Below, piece after piece: positions 35,474-44,703 of a stretch of DNA of 64,000 bases. The notes beneath the pieces are model-generated. The model had not been told where the DNA came from. It did no database searches and saw only the letters and a list, made by a program, of their open reading frames with translations. Made by a program: the position numbers and the translations under genes. The stretch is from CANJBX01 sp035556735 (GTDB lineage Bacteria > Pseudomonadota > Alphaproteobacteria > Rhizobiales > Xanthobacteraceae). Location of the stretch: positions 26,707 to 90,706 of the forward strand of contig DATMFF010000015.1 in assembly GCA_035556735.1 (NCBI GenBank). The letters are read 5' to 3'. Each line of letters opens with the position of its first letter. Position 1 is the stretch's first letter.

Positions 35474-36673
35474 TTAGTTGCTCTTCGGCGGATTGTCGAT
35501 CTTCCAGGGGTCCTTGACCATTGGAATCGTGTCGATATCCACGTTGACGAGACGGCCGTCGCGCTTCTCGACGCGGCGGATGTAGATGTTCTGCACGATG
35601 TCGCGCTCGACCGGATCCATCTGTGCGGGACCGCGCGGGCTGTTGAGCTTCGCGCTCTTCATGAAGTCGATGTACTTCAGTCCTTCCGCCTTCGGTCCGA
35701 GCGCGGCGATCGAACGATAGATCAGGTCGGTGCCGTCCCAGGCCGCGACCGACGCGATGTCGGGCTCGGCCTTGTCGCCGAACTGCTTCTTGAGCTGCGC
35801 CTTGAGCTTGAGGTTCTCGGGATTGGTGTTGGTCTCGGTGTAGTGGAAGGCCGTGACCGTCCCGATGATGTCGTCGGTGAACTGCGGCAGGAAGATCTGC
35901 TGCGTCTCGCCGGTGCCGATCAGCTTGATGCCGGCCGCCTTGAGGCCGCGCTCGGTGTAGGCCTTGACCAACGCGTTCGAGGGCGCGCCGGCGGGCTGGA
36001 ACATGTAGAGCGCGTCGGGCTTGGCCTGCAGCACCTTCTCCATGTAGACGCCGTAGTTCGTCTCGCGGATCGGCGAGCGGTCGCCGCCGACGATCTCGCC
36101 GCCGAGCTTCTTGAACTCCTTGGAGAAGTAGGCCTCGGCGTCATGACCCGGCGCGTAGTCGCTGGTGATCATGTACACTTTCTTGATGCCGTTCTTGATC
36201 GCCCATTGCGCCAGCGGCACGACGTGCTGCGGGATGGTCATGCTCACGCGCACGTAATAGGGCGAGCCGCGCGTGATCGAGGCGGTGGCCGCGTTCATGA
36301 TCACGACCGGCACCTTCGCCTGGTTGGCGATGTCGGCGACCGCCATTGCGTGCGGCGAAAGGTCGAAGCCGGCGAGCATCTTCACCTTCTCGCGCAGCAC
36401 CAGCTCTTCCGCGAGCTGCTTGGTCTTGTCGGGACCGGCGCTGGCGTTGTCGCGATAGACGAACTGGATTTCGTGCTGCTTGCCGTCCGGCCCCTTCACG
36501 GTCTTGCCGTGAGATCCCTGATAGGCCTCGACCGCCTGCTGGAACTGCGTGCCCCAGGTGGCGAATGCGCCGGTGAAATCGGCGATCAGTCCGATCTTGA
36601 CCACGTCCGCCGAAGCGGCGCTGGCCGACAGCGACAGTGCTGCCGCCGTGACGGCGCCTGTGAACCACTTCAT
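35474..36673 (-). CDS. Branched-chain amino acid-type ABC importer, periplasmic binding protein
   Basis: This 399-residue type I periplasmic binding protein has a Sec signal peptide (MKWFTGAVTAAALSLSASA, cleavage after SADV or nearby). The Peripla_BP_6 fold is shown by KIGLIADFTGAFATWG, NAATASITRGSPYYVRVS and TSDYAPGHDAEAYF. It captures the ligand for LivHMGF. GGAGG precedes the ATG at 36673. The ligand pocket resembles those of the diverse amide and aromatic binders, so a branched-chain amino acid should not be assumed. Confidence 0.9.
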   Translation of the reverse strand: MKWFTGAVTAAALSLSASAASADVVKIGLIADFTGAFATWGTQFQQAVEAYQGSHGKTVKGPDGKQHEIQFVYRDNASAGPDKTKQLAEELVLREKVKMLAGFDLSPHAMAVADIANQAKVPVVIMNAATASITRGSPYYVRVSMTIPQHVVPLAQWAIKNGIKKVYMITSDYAPGHDAEAYFSKEFKKLGGEIVGGDRSPIRETNYGVYMEKVLQAKPDALYMFQPAGAPSNALVKAYTERGLKAAGIKLIGTGETQQIFLPQFTDDIIGTVTAFHYTETNTNPENLKLKAQLKKQFGDKAEPDIASVAAWDGTDLIYRSIAALGPKAEGLKYIDFMKSAKLNSPRGPAQMDPVERDIVQNIYIRRVEKRDGRLVNVDIDTIPMVKDPWKIDNPPKSN

Positions 36674-36920
36674 CACTAACCTCCGTGTCGTTTCCCCTCG
36701 GAAGATGCCCTTTTGGATTTGCTTCCCTTGGACTTGTCTTCCTTCGCCTGTCTTATACCCCGTTTTGCGCGACTGCCAAAGCGCGCGATATGCCCAATCG
36801 CGCGTCATGATGAGCTGCGCCCCTTTGCCCAACATGCGGGCGCGCGTGGGCAGCGGCGGCGCGTGAGACTTGCGCGCGGCGGTGGGCGTGCGCAAGAAAG
36901 GCGCGAGAGGACGTACCGCC

Positions 36921-38549
36921 ATGCAACCCGAGACGACCGAACAGTTCGACTACATCATCATCGGCGCCGGTTCCGCCGGTTGTATTCTCGCCAACAGGTT
37001 GTCGGCCGACGCCAAGACGCGCGTGCTGCTGCTCGAGGCAGGCGGCGAGGACCGCTCGATCTGGATGAAGATCCCGTTCGGCTACGCCTACACCATCGGC
37101 AATCCCGCCTACGACTGGTGTTTTGAGACCGCGCCCGAACCCGGGCTGAACGGGCGCAGCATCATCCATCCGCGCGGCAAGGCGCTCGGCGGCTCCTCCA
37201 CCATCAACGGGCTGTTCCAGGTGCGCGGACAGGCCGGCGACTTCGATCACTGGCGCCAGCTCGGCCTCGAAGGCTGGGGTTGGGAAGCAGTGCTGCCCTA
37301 TTTCAAGACGCACGAGGACTTCAAGGGCGGCGCCGACGAGTTCCACGGCGCCGGCGGCGAGCTCGGCGTCGAGCCGCAGCGCAACTGGTGGCCGGTGCTC
37401 GACGTGATCAAGGCCGCCGCGGTGCAGGAGGGCCTGCCCGTGCGCGAGGACTTCAACACGGGCGACAACGAGGGCGTCGGCATCTATCACGCGATCACGC
37501 GCAACGGCCTGCGCTGCTCCACCTCGCGCGCCTTCCTCAAGCCCGCGCGCTCGCGCGCCAACCTCAAGGTCGAGACCAACGCGCTCGCACAGCGCGTGCT
37601 GTTCGAAGGCCGCCGCGCCGTCGGCGTCGACTATCGCCAGGGCGATGCCACGAAGACCGCGCGCGCCGCGCGCGAGGTCATCGTCGCCACCGGCGCCATC
37701 AAGACGCCGCAGCTGCTGCAGCGCTCCGGCGTCGGCCCCGCCGACCTCCTCGCGCGCCACGGCATCCCGGTCGTGCTCGACAAGCCCGGCGTCGGCGAGA
37801 ACCTGCAGGACCACCTGCAGATGATGCTGACCTATCGCCTCACCGGCATCGGCACGCTCAACCAGGCCTACCGCTCGGCGTTCGGCCGCGCCAGGATCGC
37901 CGCGCGCTACGCGCTGTTCCGCACCGGCCCGCTCGCCAGCGGGCCGACGCCGCTCGGCATCTTCCTGCGCTCGCACGAGCATGTCGACCGCGCCAATCTC
38001 GCATTCACCATCCTGCCGTTCTCGCGCACGGCGCCCGGCATGAAGGGCGAGTTCCATCCGTTCCCCGGCGTCACGCTCTCGGTCTACGACTGCCGCCCGA
38101 CCAGCCGCGGCACCGTGCGGCTTACCGGCTCCGACATGGGCGCCGCTCCCGAGATCCGGTTCAATTACTTGTCGACGGAGGAAGACCGTCGCGTTGCGGT
38201 TGCCGCCATGCGCATCACGCGGCGGCTGATGCAAAGGCCCGCGGTCGCGCCTTATGACCCGATCGAGATCAAGCCCGGCCCCGTCGGCGACGACGACGCC
38301 GCGCTGCTCGATGCGTTCCGCGCCAACGCGACGACGATCTTCCATCCGGTCGGCACCGCCAAGATGGGGCGGCGCGAGGACCCGATGGCGGTCGTCGATG
38401 CCCGTCTCAAACTGATCGGCCTTGACGCGATCCGCGTCATCGACGCCTCGGTGATGCCCACCGTCACCTCAGGCAACACCAATGCACCGACCATGATGAT
38501 CGCCGAGAAGGGCGCCGCCATGATCCAGGAAGACGCGCGCCTGCATTGA
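36921..38549 (+). CDS. GMC family FAD-dependent oxidoreductase (choline dehydrogenase-like)
   Basis: This 542-residue protein has the FAD loop DYIIIGAGSAGCILANRLS at the N-terminus, the GMC signature GKALGGSSTINGLFQVRG, and VIVATGAIKTPQLLQRSGVG. The C-terminal catalytic pair is His in TIFHPVGTAKMG and Asn/His-region GNTNAPTMMIAEKGA; the second catalytic His of many GMC enzymes is Asn here, as in choline dehydrogenase-like members. It oxidises an alcohol to an aldehyde. It is divergent from the liv operon across 247 bp (36674-36920), where I see no distinct operator. Confidence 0.9.
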   Translation: MQPETTEQFDYIIIGAGSAGCILANRLSADAKTRVLLLEAGGEDRSIWMKIPFGYAYTIGNPAYDWCFETAPEPGLNGRSIIHPRGKALGGSSTINGLFQVRGQAGDFDHWRQLGLEGWGWEAVLPYFKTHEDFKGGADEFHGAGGELGVEPQRNWWPVLDVIKAAAVQEGLPVREDFNTGDNEGVGIYHAITRNGLRCSTSRAFLKPARSRANLKVETNALAQRVLFEGRRAVGVDYRQGDATKTARAAREVIVATGAIKTPQLLQRSGVGPADLLARHGIPVVLDKPGVGENLQDHLQMMLTYRLTGIGTLNQAYRSAFGRARIAARYALFRTGPLASGPTPLGIFLRSHEHVDRANLAFTILPFSRTAPGMKGEFHPFPGVTLSVYDCRPTSRGTVRLTGSDMGAAPEIRFNYLSTEEDRRVAVAAMRITRRLMQRPAVAPYDPIEIKPGPVGDDDAALLDAFRANATTIFHPVGTAKMGRREDPMAVVDARLKLIGLDAIRVIDASVMPTVTSGNTNAPTMMIAEKGAAMIQEDARLH

Positions 38550-38653
38550 ATGGGGTGGTCAACACCGCCCGCGCACGCAAACCTGCTTGATGGCAGTTCT
38601 AATTGCCCTCGTTTCCAACTTTGTGAAAGCCACGAAGCAAAGAGTTTGTGGCC

Positions 38654-38748
38654 GTCATCATCCGCGAAAGCGGATGATCCAGTACGCCGCAGCGCCTGGG
38701 AAGCTCCGCGGCGTTGGTTACTGGATGCCCGCTTACGCGGGCATGACA
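38654..38748 (+). repeat. Solo CCAGTA-type double-hairpin repeat
   Basis: ATCATCCGC loop GAAA GCGGATGAT, CCAGTACGCCGCAGCG, a variable middle, TTACTGG, and ATGCCCGC loop TTAC GCGGGCAT (GTAA on the other strand). It has the same order and orientation as the left arm of the GIY-YIG unit, and both loops are GNRA when read inwards. No nuclease gene is attached. Confidence 0.78.
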
Positions 38749-38891
38749 GTGGAGAGGGGTGCGATCACGGCTTCGCCCGCATGACCGCGCCAGGGTGTGA
38801 GGGCGTCTCGACGCCGTCATCACTGGGCCGCGCCAAAGGCGCGTGACCCGGTGATCCATCTTTTTGATGAACGATGGGTGGCCGGGTCGAG

Positions 38892-39177
38892 CCCCTCACC
38901 CGGCATGCTGCGCATGCCGACCTCTCCCCGCTCTTTGTCGCGCCGTCGAGCGAAATCCGCGGCGCGACAAAAGGATATGTGGGTCGCGCCGTCGAGCGAA
39001 GTCCGCGGCGCGACAAAAGGATATGTGGGAGAGGCGGCCGTGCCGCGTTGGACGACCAGTGCTCAACGCAGCCAGTCCCGCGATCTCGACCATTAACGAC
39101 CGGGCACTGCTTCGCAGCTCGCTCACCTCTCCCCGCCGGGGAGAGGTCGCCGCGCTTCAGCGCGGCGGGTGAGGGGG
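38892..39177. repeat. CCCCTCACCC-bounded non-coding element, copy 2, with internal tandem duplication
   Basis: It starts CCCCTCACCCGGCATGC and ends GGCGGGTGAGGGGG, with CCTCTCCCC and GGGGAGAGGT next to the ends. Inside, a 45-bp unit beginning GTCGCGCCGTCGAGCGAA is repeated head to tail at 38938 and 38983 with one or two differences. With the preceding hairpin repeat, it fills most of the 807-bp gap before the FAD oxidoreductase gene. Confidence 0.72.
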
Positions 39178-39356
39178 AGCCAACGGTCGTTGGGATGCGC
39201 GCATCTGCGATGACCGCTCCGGCTCGCAAGCCCATTGCGGCCCCTCGGCTATTTTGCGACGTTCAGCCGTCCTTCCCACCGGCCGGCGCGGCGAAGCGCC
39301 CGCCGGCGGCACAGAGGAAGGCGAGGATCAATTTCGATTGGGGTGTGGGAGTGAGC

Positions 39357-40715
39357 ATGGATCCGGTCGCAACCGAGACCAAGATCGTCCGGCGTGAGAA
39401 CAGGAATCCGCAGCTCGTCGGGGCGGACATCTGCGTGGTGGGCGCCGGCAGCGCGGGCATCTCGGCCGCCATCGAGGCCGCGCGCCTCGGCCGCAAGGTG
39501 GTGCTGATCGACAGCCTGCCCACCCTCGGCGGCCAGATGGTCAACTCGATCATCGGCACCTTCTGCGGCCTGTTCGCCAACGGCACGCACGGATACCAGT
39601 TCACCTACGGCATCGCCGACGACATCTTGCGCGACCTCGCCAAGGTGCCCGGCCAGATCTATCGCCGCCACGGGCCGGTCACCACCGTCGTCTATTACGA
39701 CGAGGTCGCGCTCGGTCGCTGGGTCGAGGAGGCCGTGCGCAAGGCCGGCATCACCGTCGTGCTCGGCGCCGTGCTGCGCAACGTCAACATGGACGGGCGG
39801 CGCGTGAAGGACATCGACCTCGCCACGCGCTACGGCGACATGAAGGTGGCCGCCACCGGCTTCGTCGACGCCTCGGGCGACGCCACCCTCACCTGGCTCG
39901 CCGGCCTGCCCTGCCGCGAGTCGGCGGCGCGCCAGGTCTACGGCACCCAGATGGTCGTGCTCGAGAACATCAACGAGGCCGCGCATCCCGGCCGCCCCGA
40001 GATGCAGGCGCGCATGACGCAGAAGGCCGCCAAGTATCAGCTCATCCGCACCAACCCGGTGTCCTTCGTCATTCCCGGGCGCGGCATCGCCGTGCTCAAC
40101 ATGACCCACACCGACACGCCGCTGGAGCCGCTTGCTGCCGCGCACAGCCAGCTCGAAGGCAAGGCGCAGGCCGACCGCGCCGTGCAGCTCCTCAAGGACG
40201 AGTTCCCCGAATGCTTCGGCAACGCGCGCGTGCGTGCCTACGGCAATCCGGGCATCCGTCAGACCCGCTGGATCGTCGGACGCCACCAGCTGACCCTCGA
40301 CGAGGTGCGCAACGGCACGAAGTTCGAGGACGCCGTCGCGCGCACCGCCTGGCCGGTGGAGTTGCACGACCACGACTCGGGGTACGTCTGGGAGACCTTC
40401 CCCGAGGACCACGTGCACTACATCCCGTTGAGCTCGCTCACGCCGGCCGATGCGGACAACATCGTCGCCGCCGGCCGCTGCATGGACGCCGACCTCGCCG
40501 CGCTCTCGAGCGTGCGCGTGATGGGCCCCTGCATCGCCATGGGCGCCGCCGCCTCCCACGCGCTCGACCTCGCGGGCTCGGGCAGCGTCCACCAGATCGA
40601 CATCGGCTCGCTCAAGCAGCGCCTGCACGACAACCTCGAGCGCCAGGAGCCGCAGGCGCGGACCGAAACCTCGGGCGACGAGCTCAAGCGTCACCTTTCG
40701 GAGGCTCACCGATGA
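39357..40715 (+). CDS. FAD-dependent oxidoreductase (FAD_oxidored family), coupled to aconitase X
   Basis: The protein has 452 residues. The dinucleotide-binding loop is ICVVGAGSAGISAAIEAARLG near residue 25. LIDSLPTLGGQMVNSIIGTF is the family's flavin-contact segment. GFVDASGDATLTWLAGLPC and a C-terminal AGRCMDADLAALSSVRVMGPC complete it. The reaction is probably oxidation of a hydroxy acid or amine. The frame is open from far upstream inside the repeat element; I chose ATG 39357, though GTG 39351 is also possible. Its stop overlaps the next gene's ATG by 4 nt, tying it to the aconitase X pair. Confidence 0.8.
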   Translation: MDPVATETKIVRRENRNPQLVGADICVVGAGSAGISAAIEAARLGRKVVLIDSLPTLGGQMVNSIIGTFCGLFANGTHGYQFTYGIADDILRDLAKVPGQIYRRHGPVTTVVYYDEVALGRWVEEAVRKAGITVVLGAVLRNVNMDGRRVKDIDLATRYGDMKVAATGFVDASGDATLTWLAGLPCRESAARQVYGTQMVVLENINEAAHPGRPEMQARMTQKAAKYQLIRTNPVSFVIPGRGIAVLNMTHTDTPLEPLAAAHSQLEGKAQADRAVQLLKDEFPECFGNARVRAYGNPGIRQTRWIVGRHQLTLDEVRNGTKFEDAVARTAWPVELHDHDSGYVWETFPEDHVHYIPLSSLTPADADNIVAAGRCMDADLAALSSVRVMGPCIAMGAAASHALDLAGSGSVHQIDIGSLKQRLHDNLERQEPQARTETSGDELKRHLSEAHR

Positions 40716-41986
40716 GACTGACCGACGCCGAGAAGGCGATGCTCGACGGCAAGGAGGGGCCGGCCCAGGCCAAGGCGATGGACCTCTTGGTGCGCTACGG
40801 CGAGGCGCTCGGCGCCGAGCGCCTGGTCGAGACCAACAACGTCGCGGGCGCGTTCAACGCCTCGACTCCGTCGGTGCGCGAGCTCGTCAAGAAGGGCTTC
40901 GACGCGGTGTTCTCGGAGCTCAACCTCGACAGCCCCGAGGTCGTGCAGATCCCGCGCATGCGGGCGAACACCTGCCAGCTCATCACCGGCATCGACAACG
41001 ACCTGTGGCAGACGCAGGGGATCGCGCAGGAGCTGGTCGAGCAGCAGAAGCGCGCCGAGGCGCATTTCGGCGCGCTCGGCATCAACATGTTCGCGACCTG
41101 CACGCCCTATCAGGTCGGCAACGTTCCCGTGAAGGGCGAGCACTGCGCCTGGATGGAGTCCTCCGCCGTCGTCTACTGCAACTCGGTGCTGGGCGCGCGC
41201 ACCAACACCGAGGGCAAGGAGAGCACCGGCGCCGCCGCCCTCACCGGCCGCATCCCCTACTGGGGCTACCACATCCCGGAGAACCGCCGCGGCACCCACC
41301 TCGTCGAGGTCGATGTCGAGGTCGACGACATCATGGACTGGGGCCTGCTCGGCTACTGGCTGGGCGAGATCGTGCAGGAGGACATTCCCGTCCTCACCGG
41401 TAAGCTCAAGCGGCCCACCCTGATCAAGCTCAAGCACTTCGGAGCGGCGGCGGCCTCGTCCGGCGGGGTCGAGATGTATCACGTGCCCGGCGTGACGCCG
41501 GAGGCGCGCGACGTCGAGGAAGCGTTCGGCGGGCGCAAGATCGTCGACAAGCTTCGCTACGGCCCGGCCGAGCGCAAGCAGGCCTACGACAACCTCAACT
41601 GCGCGAGCGACCGCAACGTCGACTTCGTCATGCTCGGCTGTCCGCACAACGCCATCGAGCAGGTCTGGCGCGTCGCCTCGCTGCTCGAGGGCAAGAAGCT
41701 GCACCCGAACGTGCAGCTCTGGGTGCACACGCCGCGCGCCTTGCGCGAGGTGGCGCAGCGCAACGGCTACGTGAAGATGATCACCGACGCCGGCGGGGTC
41801 GTCATGAGTGACACCTGTCCGGCGATCTCGCGCTACGCGCCCAAGGGCACGCGCGTCATCGCCACCGATTCCGCCAAGCAGGCGCATTACCTGCCGGCCA
41901 TCCTCGGACTGCCGGTGTGGTTCGGCACCGTGCAGGAGTGCGTCGAGGCGGCGCTGACCGGCCAATGGAACGGGAGGCTGCAATGA
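40712..41986 (+). CDS. Aconitase X catalytic (large) subunit
   Basis: This 424-residue DUF521/AcnX protein has SELNLDSPEVVQIPRMRANTC-like residues near 70, NMFATCTPYQVGNVP, AVVYCNSVLGARTNTEG, LGCPHNAIEQVW and VMSDTCPAISRY. The cysteines fit the iron-sulphur site of AcnX. Bacterial AcnX proteins with a separate swivel subunit have been characterised as cis-3-hydroxy-L-proline dehydratases. That reaction is possible here, but the neighbours are not the usual proline-pathway genes. It overlaps both neighbouring genes by 4 nt. Confidence 0.88.
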   Translation: MRLTDAEKAMLDGKEGPAQAKAMDLLVRYGEALGAERLVETNNVAGAFNASTPSVRELVKKGFDAVFSELNLDSPEVVQIPRMRANTCQLITGIDNDLWQTQGIAQELVEQQKRAEAHFGALGINMFATCTPYQVGNVPVKGEHCAWMESSAVVYCNSVLGARTNTEGKESTGAAALTGRIPYWGYHIPENRRGTHLVEVDVEVDDIMDWGLLGYWLGEIVQEDIPVLTGKLKRPTLIKLKHFGAAAASSGGVEMYHVPGVTPEARDVEEAFGGRKIVDKLRYGPAERKQAYDNLNCASDRNVDFVMLGCPHNAIEQVWRVASLLEGKKLHPNVQLWVHTPRALREVAQRNGYVKMITDAGGVVMSDTCPAISRYAPKGTRVIATDSAKQAHYLPAILGLPVWFGTVQECVEAALTGQWNGRLQ

Positions 41987-42432
41987 GCATCGCCGAAACG
42001 CGTCCCAACGACACCATCGTGTTGCACGGCCGCAAGGTGGTCGGCGGCGTCGCCGAGGGCGAGGCGCTGGTCACGCACGACACGATCTCGGGCTGGGGCG
42101 GCATCAACGAGCGCGAGGGCACCGTGATCGAGCGCCGGCACGAGCTGCGCGGCGTGAGCTTCAAGGACAAGATCCTGGTGTTCCCCGGCGCCAAGGGCTC
42201 GTCGGGCTGGTCGGCCTATTTCCACATGACGCGGCTCAACAAGGTGAACCCGAAAGCGATGATCTTCGTGACGATGACCACCAAGATCGCGCTCGGCGCG
42301 GTGGTCACGCGCGTACCGGCGATCACCGAGCTCGACCAGGACCCGCTCTCGGTCATCGAGACCGGCGACTGGGTCAAGGTCGACGCCGACCGCGGTATCG
42401 TCGAGATCACCAAGAAGGCGAAGGGCGTTTAG
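41983..42432 (+). CDS. Aconitase X swivel (small) subunit, DUF126
   Basis: This 149-residue swivelling-domain protein has GGVAEGEALVTHDTISGWGG, LVFPGAKGSSGWSAYFHMTRLN (substrate-binding Ser loop), ITELDQDPLSVIETGDWVKVD and a C-terminal VEITKK. It completes the active site of the large subunit encoded just upstream; the ATG overlaps that gene's stop by 4 nt. The frame is open earlier, but only the start at 41983 matches the family. Confidence 0.9.
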   Translation: MSIAETRPNDTIVLHGRKVVGGVAEGEALVTHDTISGWGGINEREGTVIERRHELRGVSFKDKILVFPGAKGSSGWSAYFHMTRLNKVNPKAMIFVTMTTKIALGAVVTRVPAITELDQDPLSVIETGDWVKVDADRGIVEITKKAKGV

Positions 42433-42444
42433 CACGTACGATGC

Positions 42445-42971
42445 GTCTGCACCCCCTCACCCGGCACGCTATGCGTGCCGACCTCTCCCCGGCGGGGAGA
42501 GGTGAGCAAGTGGCGACGTTGTACGAGTGCAATTGGCGGATGAGATCGCAGCGCCTGCTGTCGAACACAAGGCGCGCCGCACGGACGCTCCCACCTCTCC
42601 CATCGGAGAGAGGCGAGCAAGGGGTACGGCCTCGCCCCACGGCCACCTCTCCCATCGGAGAGAGGCGAGCGAGGGGTACGGTCTCGCCCCACGGCCACCT
42701 CTCCCATCGGAGAGAGGCGAGCAAGGGGCACGGTCTCGCTCCACGGCCACCTCTCCCCGCCGAGAGAGGCGAGCGAGGGGTACCGGCCTCGCCCCACGGC
42801 CACCTCTCCCATCGAGAGGCGAGCGAGGGGCACGGCCTCGCTCCACGGCCACCTCTCCCCGCCAGAGAGGGGTGAGCGAGGGGCACGGTCTCGCCCCACG
42901 GCCACCTCTCCCCGCCGGGGAGAGGTCGGCTCGCACGCGTGAGCGTGCGAGCCGGGTGAGGGGGTGCAGAC
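42445..42971. repeat. CCCCTCACCC-bounded element, copy 3, with a tandem array of ~52-bp units
   Basis: The ends are a perfect 21-bp inverted repeat beginning GTCTGCACCCCCTCACCCGG. Inside, units starting CCACCTCTCCC begin at 42591, 42643, 42695, 42747, 42800, 42849 and 42902, so six head-to-tail copies of 49-53 bp plus a final partial one. Each unit contains a short CTCTCC...GGAGAG stem, a GCGAGCAAGGGG-like block and CGCCCCACGG. There are no unique spacers. The element fills the gap between the aconitase X and IlvD-type genes. Confidence 0.8.
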
Positions 42972-43023
42972 CCATCAGTTCGAGTCGCAGACGCATCAGT
43001 TCAATCCAAGGAACCGACACACC

Positions 43024-44703
43024 ATGAAACGCCAGCTCCGCAGCAACTACGAAAAAGGCACCTCGCTGTGGGCGGTGCGCCGCGCGCAGTGGCGCGCGCT
43101 CGGCCTCACCGACGAGGACATGGAGAAGCCGAAGATCGCGGTCGTGAACACCTCGTCCGAGCTCGCGATCTGCTTCAGCCATCTCGACGGCGTCGCCAAG
43201 ATCGTGAAGGAAGCGATCCGCGAGGCCGGCGGCCTGCCGTTCGAGATCCGCACCGCGGCGCCGAGCGACTTCATCCACAGCGCGGGGCACGCCGGCAACT
43301 ACATCCTGCCGTCGCGCGACCTGATCACCAACGACATCGAGGTGCAGGTCGAGGGCGCCAAGCTCGACGGCATGATCTGCCTCACCTCCTGCGACAAGAC
43401 CGTGCCCGGCCACCTGATGGCGGCGGCGCGGCTCAACATCCCGACCCTCCTCGTGATCGGCGGCTACCAGCCGAGCGGCGTCTACCGCAACCATCACGTC
43501 GACATCGAGGAGGTCTTCCTCGGCGCCGGCCACCACGTCGCCGGCAAGCTCTCCTACGACGACCTGCTCGGCATGAGCGAGAACGCCATCGGCGGGCCGG
43601 GCGTGTGCTCGGGCATGGGCACCGCCAACTCCATGCACATCGTCACCGAGGCGCTTGGCATGTCGCTGCCCGGCGCGGCGCCGGTGATGGCCAACTCCAA
43701 ACGCATGATGGACTTCGCCAAGAGGTCCGGCCGCCGCATCGTCGAGATGGTGGGGGAGAACCTGCTGCCGCGCGCGATCATGACGCCCGACGCCTTCGCC
43801 AACGCGGCCATGGCCGTGCTGGCGGTGTCGGGCTCGATCAACTGCATCAAGCACCTGCAGGCGACGGCGCTGGAAGCCGGCCTGCCGCTCGACTTCTACA
43901 AGCTGTTCGACGAGATCAGCGACAAGGTGCCCGTGCTCTCCGCCGTGCGCCCGATCGGCGAGAGCTCGATCGAGGCCTTCGAGGCCGCGGGCGGCGCGCT
44001 GGCCGTGCTCAAGCAGCTCGAGCCGATGCTGCGCACCGGCGCGCTCACCGTCAGCGGCAAGACCGTCGCCGAGAACCTGCGCGAGGTTAAGGTCGAGGAC
44101 ACCGAGACCATCCGCCCGCTCGCGCGCCCGCTCTCCGACAAGGCCTCGATCGTGATCGTGCGCGGCAGCCTCGCGCCCGACGGCGGCATCGCCAAGCTCG
44201 GCCTGCGCCGCGACAAGATCCTCACGTTCACCGGGCGCGCGCGCTGCTTCGCAACCGCCGACGCGGCGATGGCCGCACTCAAAGAGAAGAAGATCGTGCC
44301 GGGCGACGTGATCGTGCTGCGCGGGCTCGGCGTGCGCGGCGGTCCCGGCATGGGCATGGCCTCGCGCGTGGTGTTCGCGCTCGATGGCGCAGGGCTCGGC
44401 GCCGACGTCGCCTTCGTCACCGACGGGCAGCTCTCGGGCCTCGTCAACAAGGGACTGGTCGTGGGCGAAGTCACGCCGGAGGCCGCGGTGGGCGGGCCGA
44501 TCAGGCTGATCGAGGACGGCGACCGTATCGCCATCGACGCGGAGGCCAAGACCATCATGCTCGACGTGCCGGAGGCGGAGCTTGCCGCGCGCCGCGCAAA
44601 ATTCGTGCAGAAGGACCAGCATTCCGAGGAAGGCTGGCTCGCGATCTACGAGCGCTCGGTGCAGCCGCTCTCCAGGGGCGCAGCCCTGGTGCGTCCGAAG
44701 TAG
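43024..44703 (+). CDS. IlvD/Edd family dehydratase
   Basis: The protein has 559 residues. Three cluster cysteines are visible: ELAICFSHLDGVA (near 50), LTSCDKTVPGHLMAA (near 122) and GPGVCSGMGTANSM (near 195). C-terminal VRGGPGMGMASRVVF and FVTDGQLSGLVNKGLVVG carry the Ser-containing catalytic loop. The family includes dihydroxy-acid dehydratase and several sugar-acid dehydratases with [2Fe-2S] or [4Fe-4S] clusters. Standing next to catabolic genes rather than ilv genes, a sugar-acid or hydroxy-acid role is more likely than isoleucine-valine synthesis. A 16-bp tandem duplication covers its stop codon. Confidence 0.88.
   Translation: MKRQLRSNYEKGTSLWAVRRAQWRALGLTDEDMEKPKIAVVNTSSELAICFSHLDGVAKIVKEAIREAGGLPFEIRTAAPSDFIHSAGHAGNYILPSRDLITNDIEVQVEGAKLDGMICLTSCDKTVPGHLMAAARLNIPTLLVIGGYQPSGVYRNHHVDIEEVFLGAGHHVAGKLSYDDLLGMSENAIGGPGVCSGMGTANSMHIVTEALGMSLPGAAPVMANSKRMMDFAKRSGRRIVEMVGENLLPRAIMTPDAFANAAMAVLAVSGSINCIKHLQATALEAGLPLDFYKLFDEISDKVPVLSAVRPIGESSIEAFEAAGGALAVLKQLEPMLRTGALTVSGKTVAENLREVKVEDTETIRPLARPLSDKASIVIVRGSLAPDGGIAKLGLRRDKILTFTGRARCFATADAAMAALKEKKIVPGDVIVLRGLGVRGGPGMGMASRVVFALDGAGLGADVAFVTDGQLSGLVNKGLVVGEVTPEAAVGGPIRLIEDGDRIAIDAEAKTIMLDVPEAELAARRAKFVQKDQHSEEGWLAIYERSVQPLSRGAALVRPK

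Noticed and set aside
38874..39356. N-terminal extension of the FAD oxidoreductase
   Set aside because: It reads through the CCCCTCACCC element and its duplication; the FAD-binding start is expected close to 39357.
39357..42432. Assigning the AcnX pair as an archaeal-type mevalonate-5-phosphate dehydratase
   Set aside because: No mevalonate pathway genes nearby and the organism is bacterial; a hydroxy-acid role is more likely, but left open.
42591..42971. Regular ~52-bp repeats as a possible CRISPR array
   Set aside because: The units are contiguous head-to-tail copies with no unique spacers, and no cas gene is in the window.
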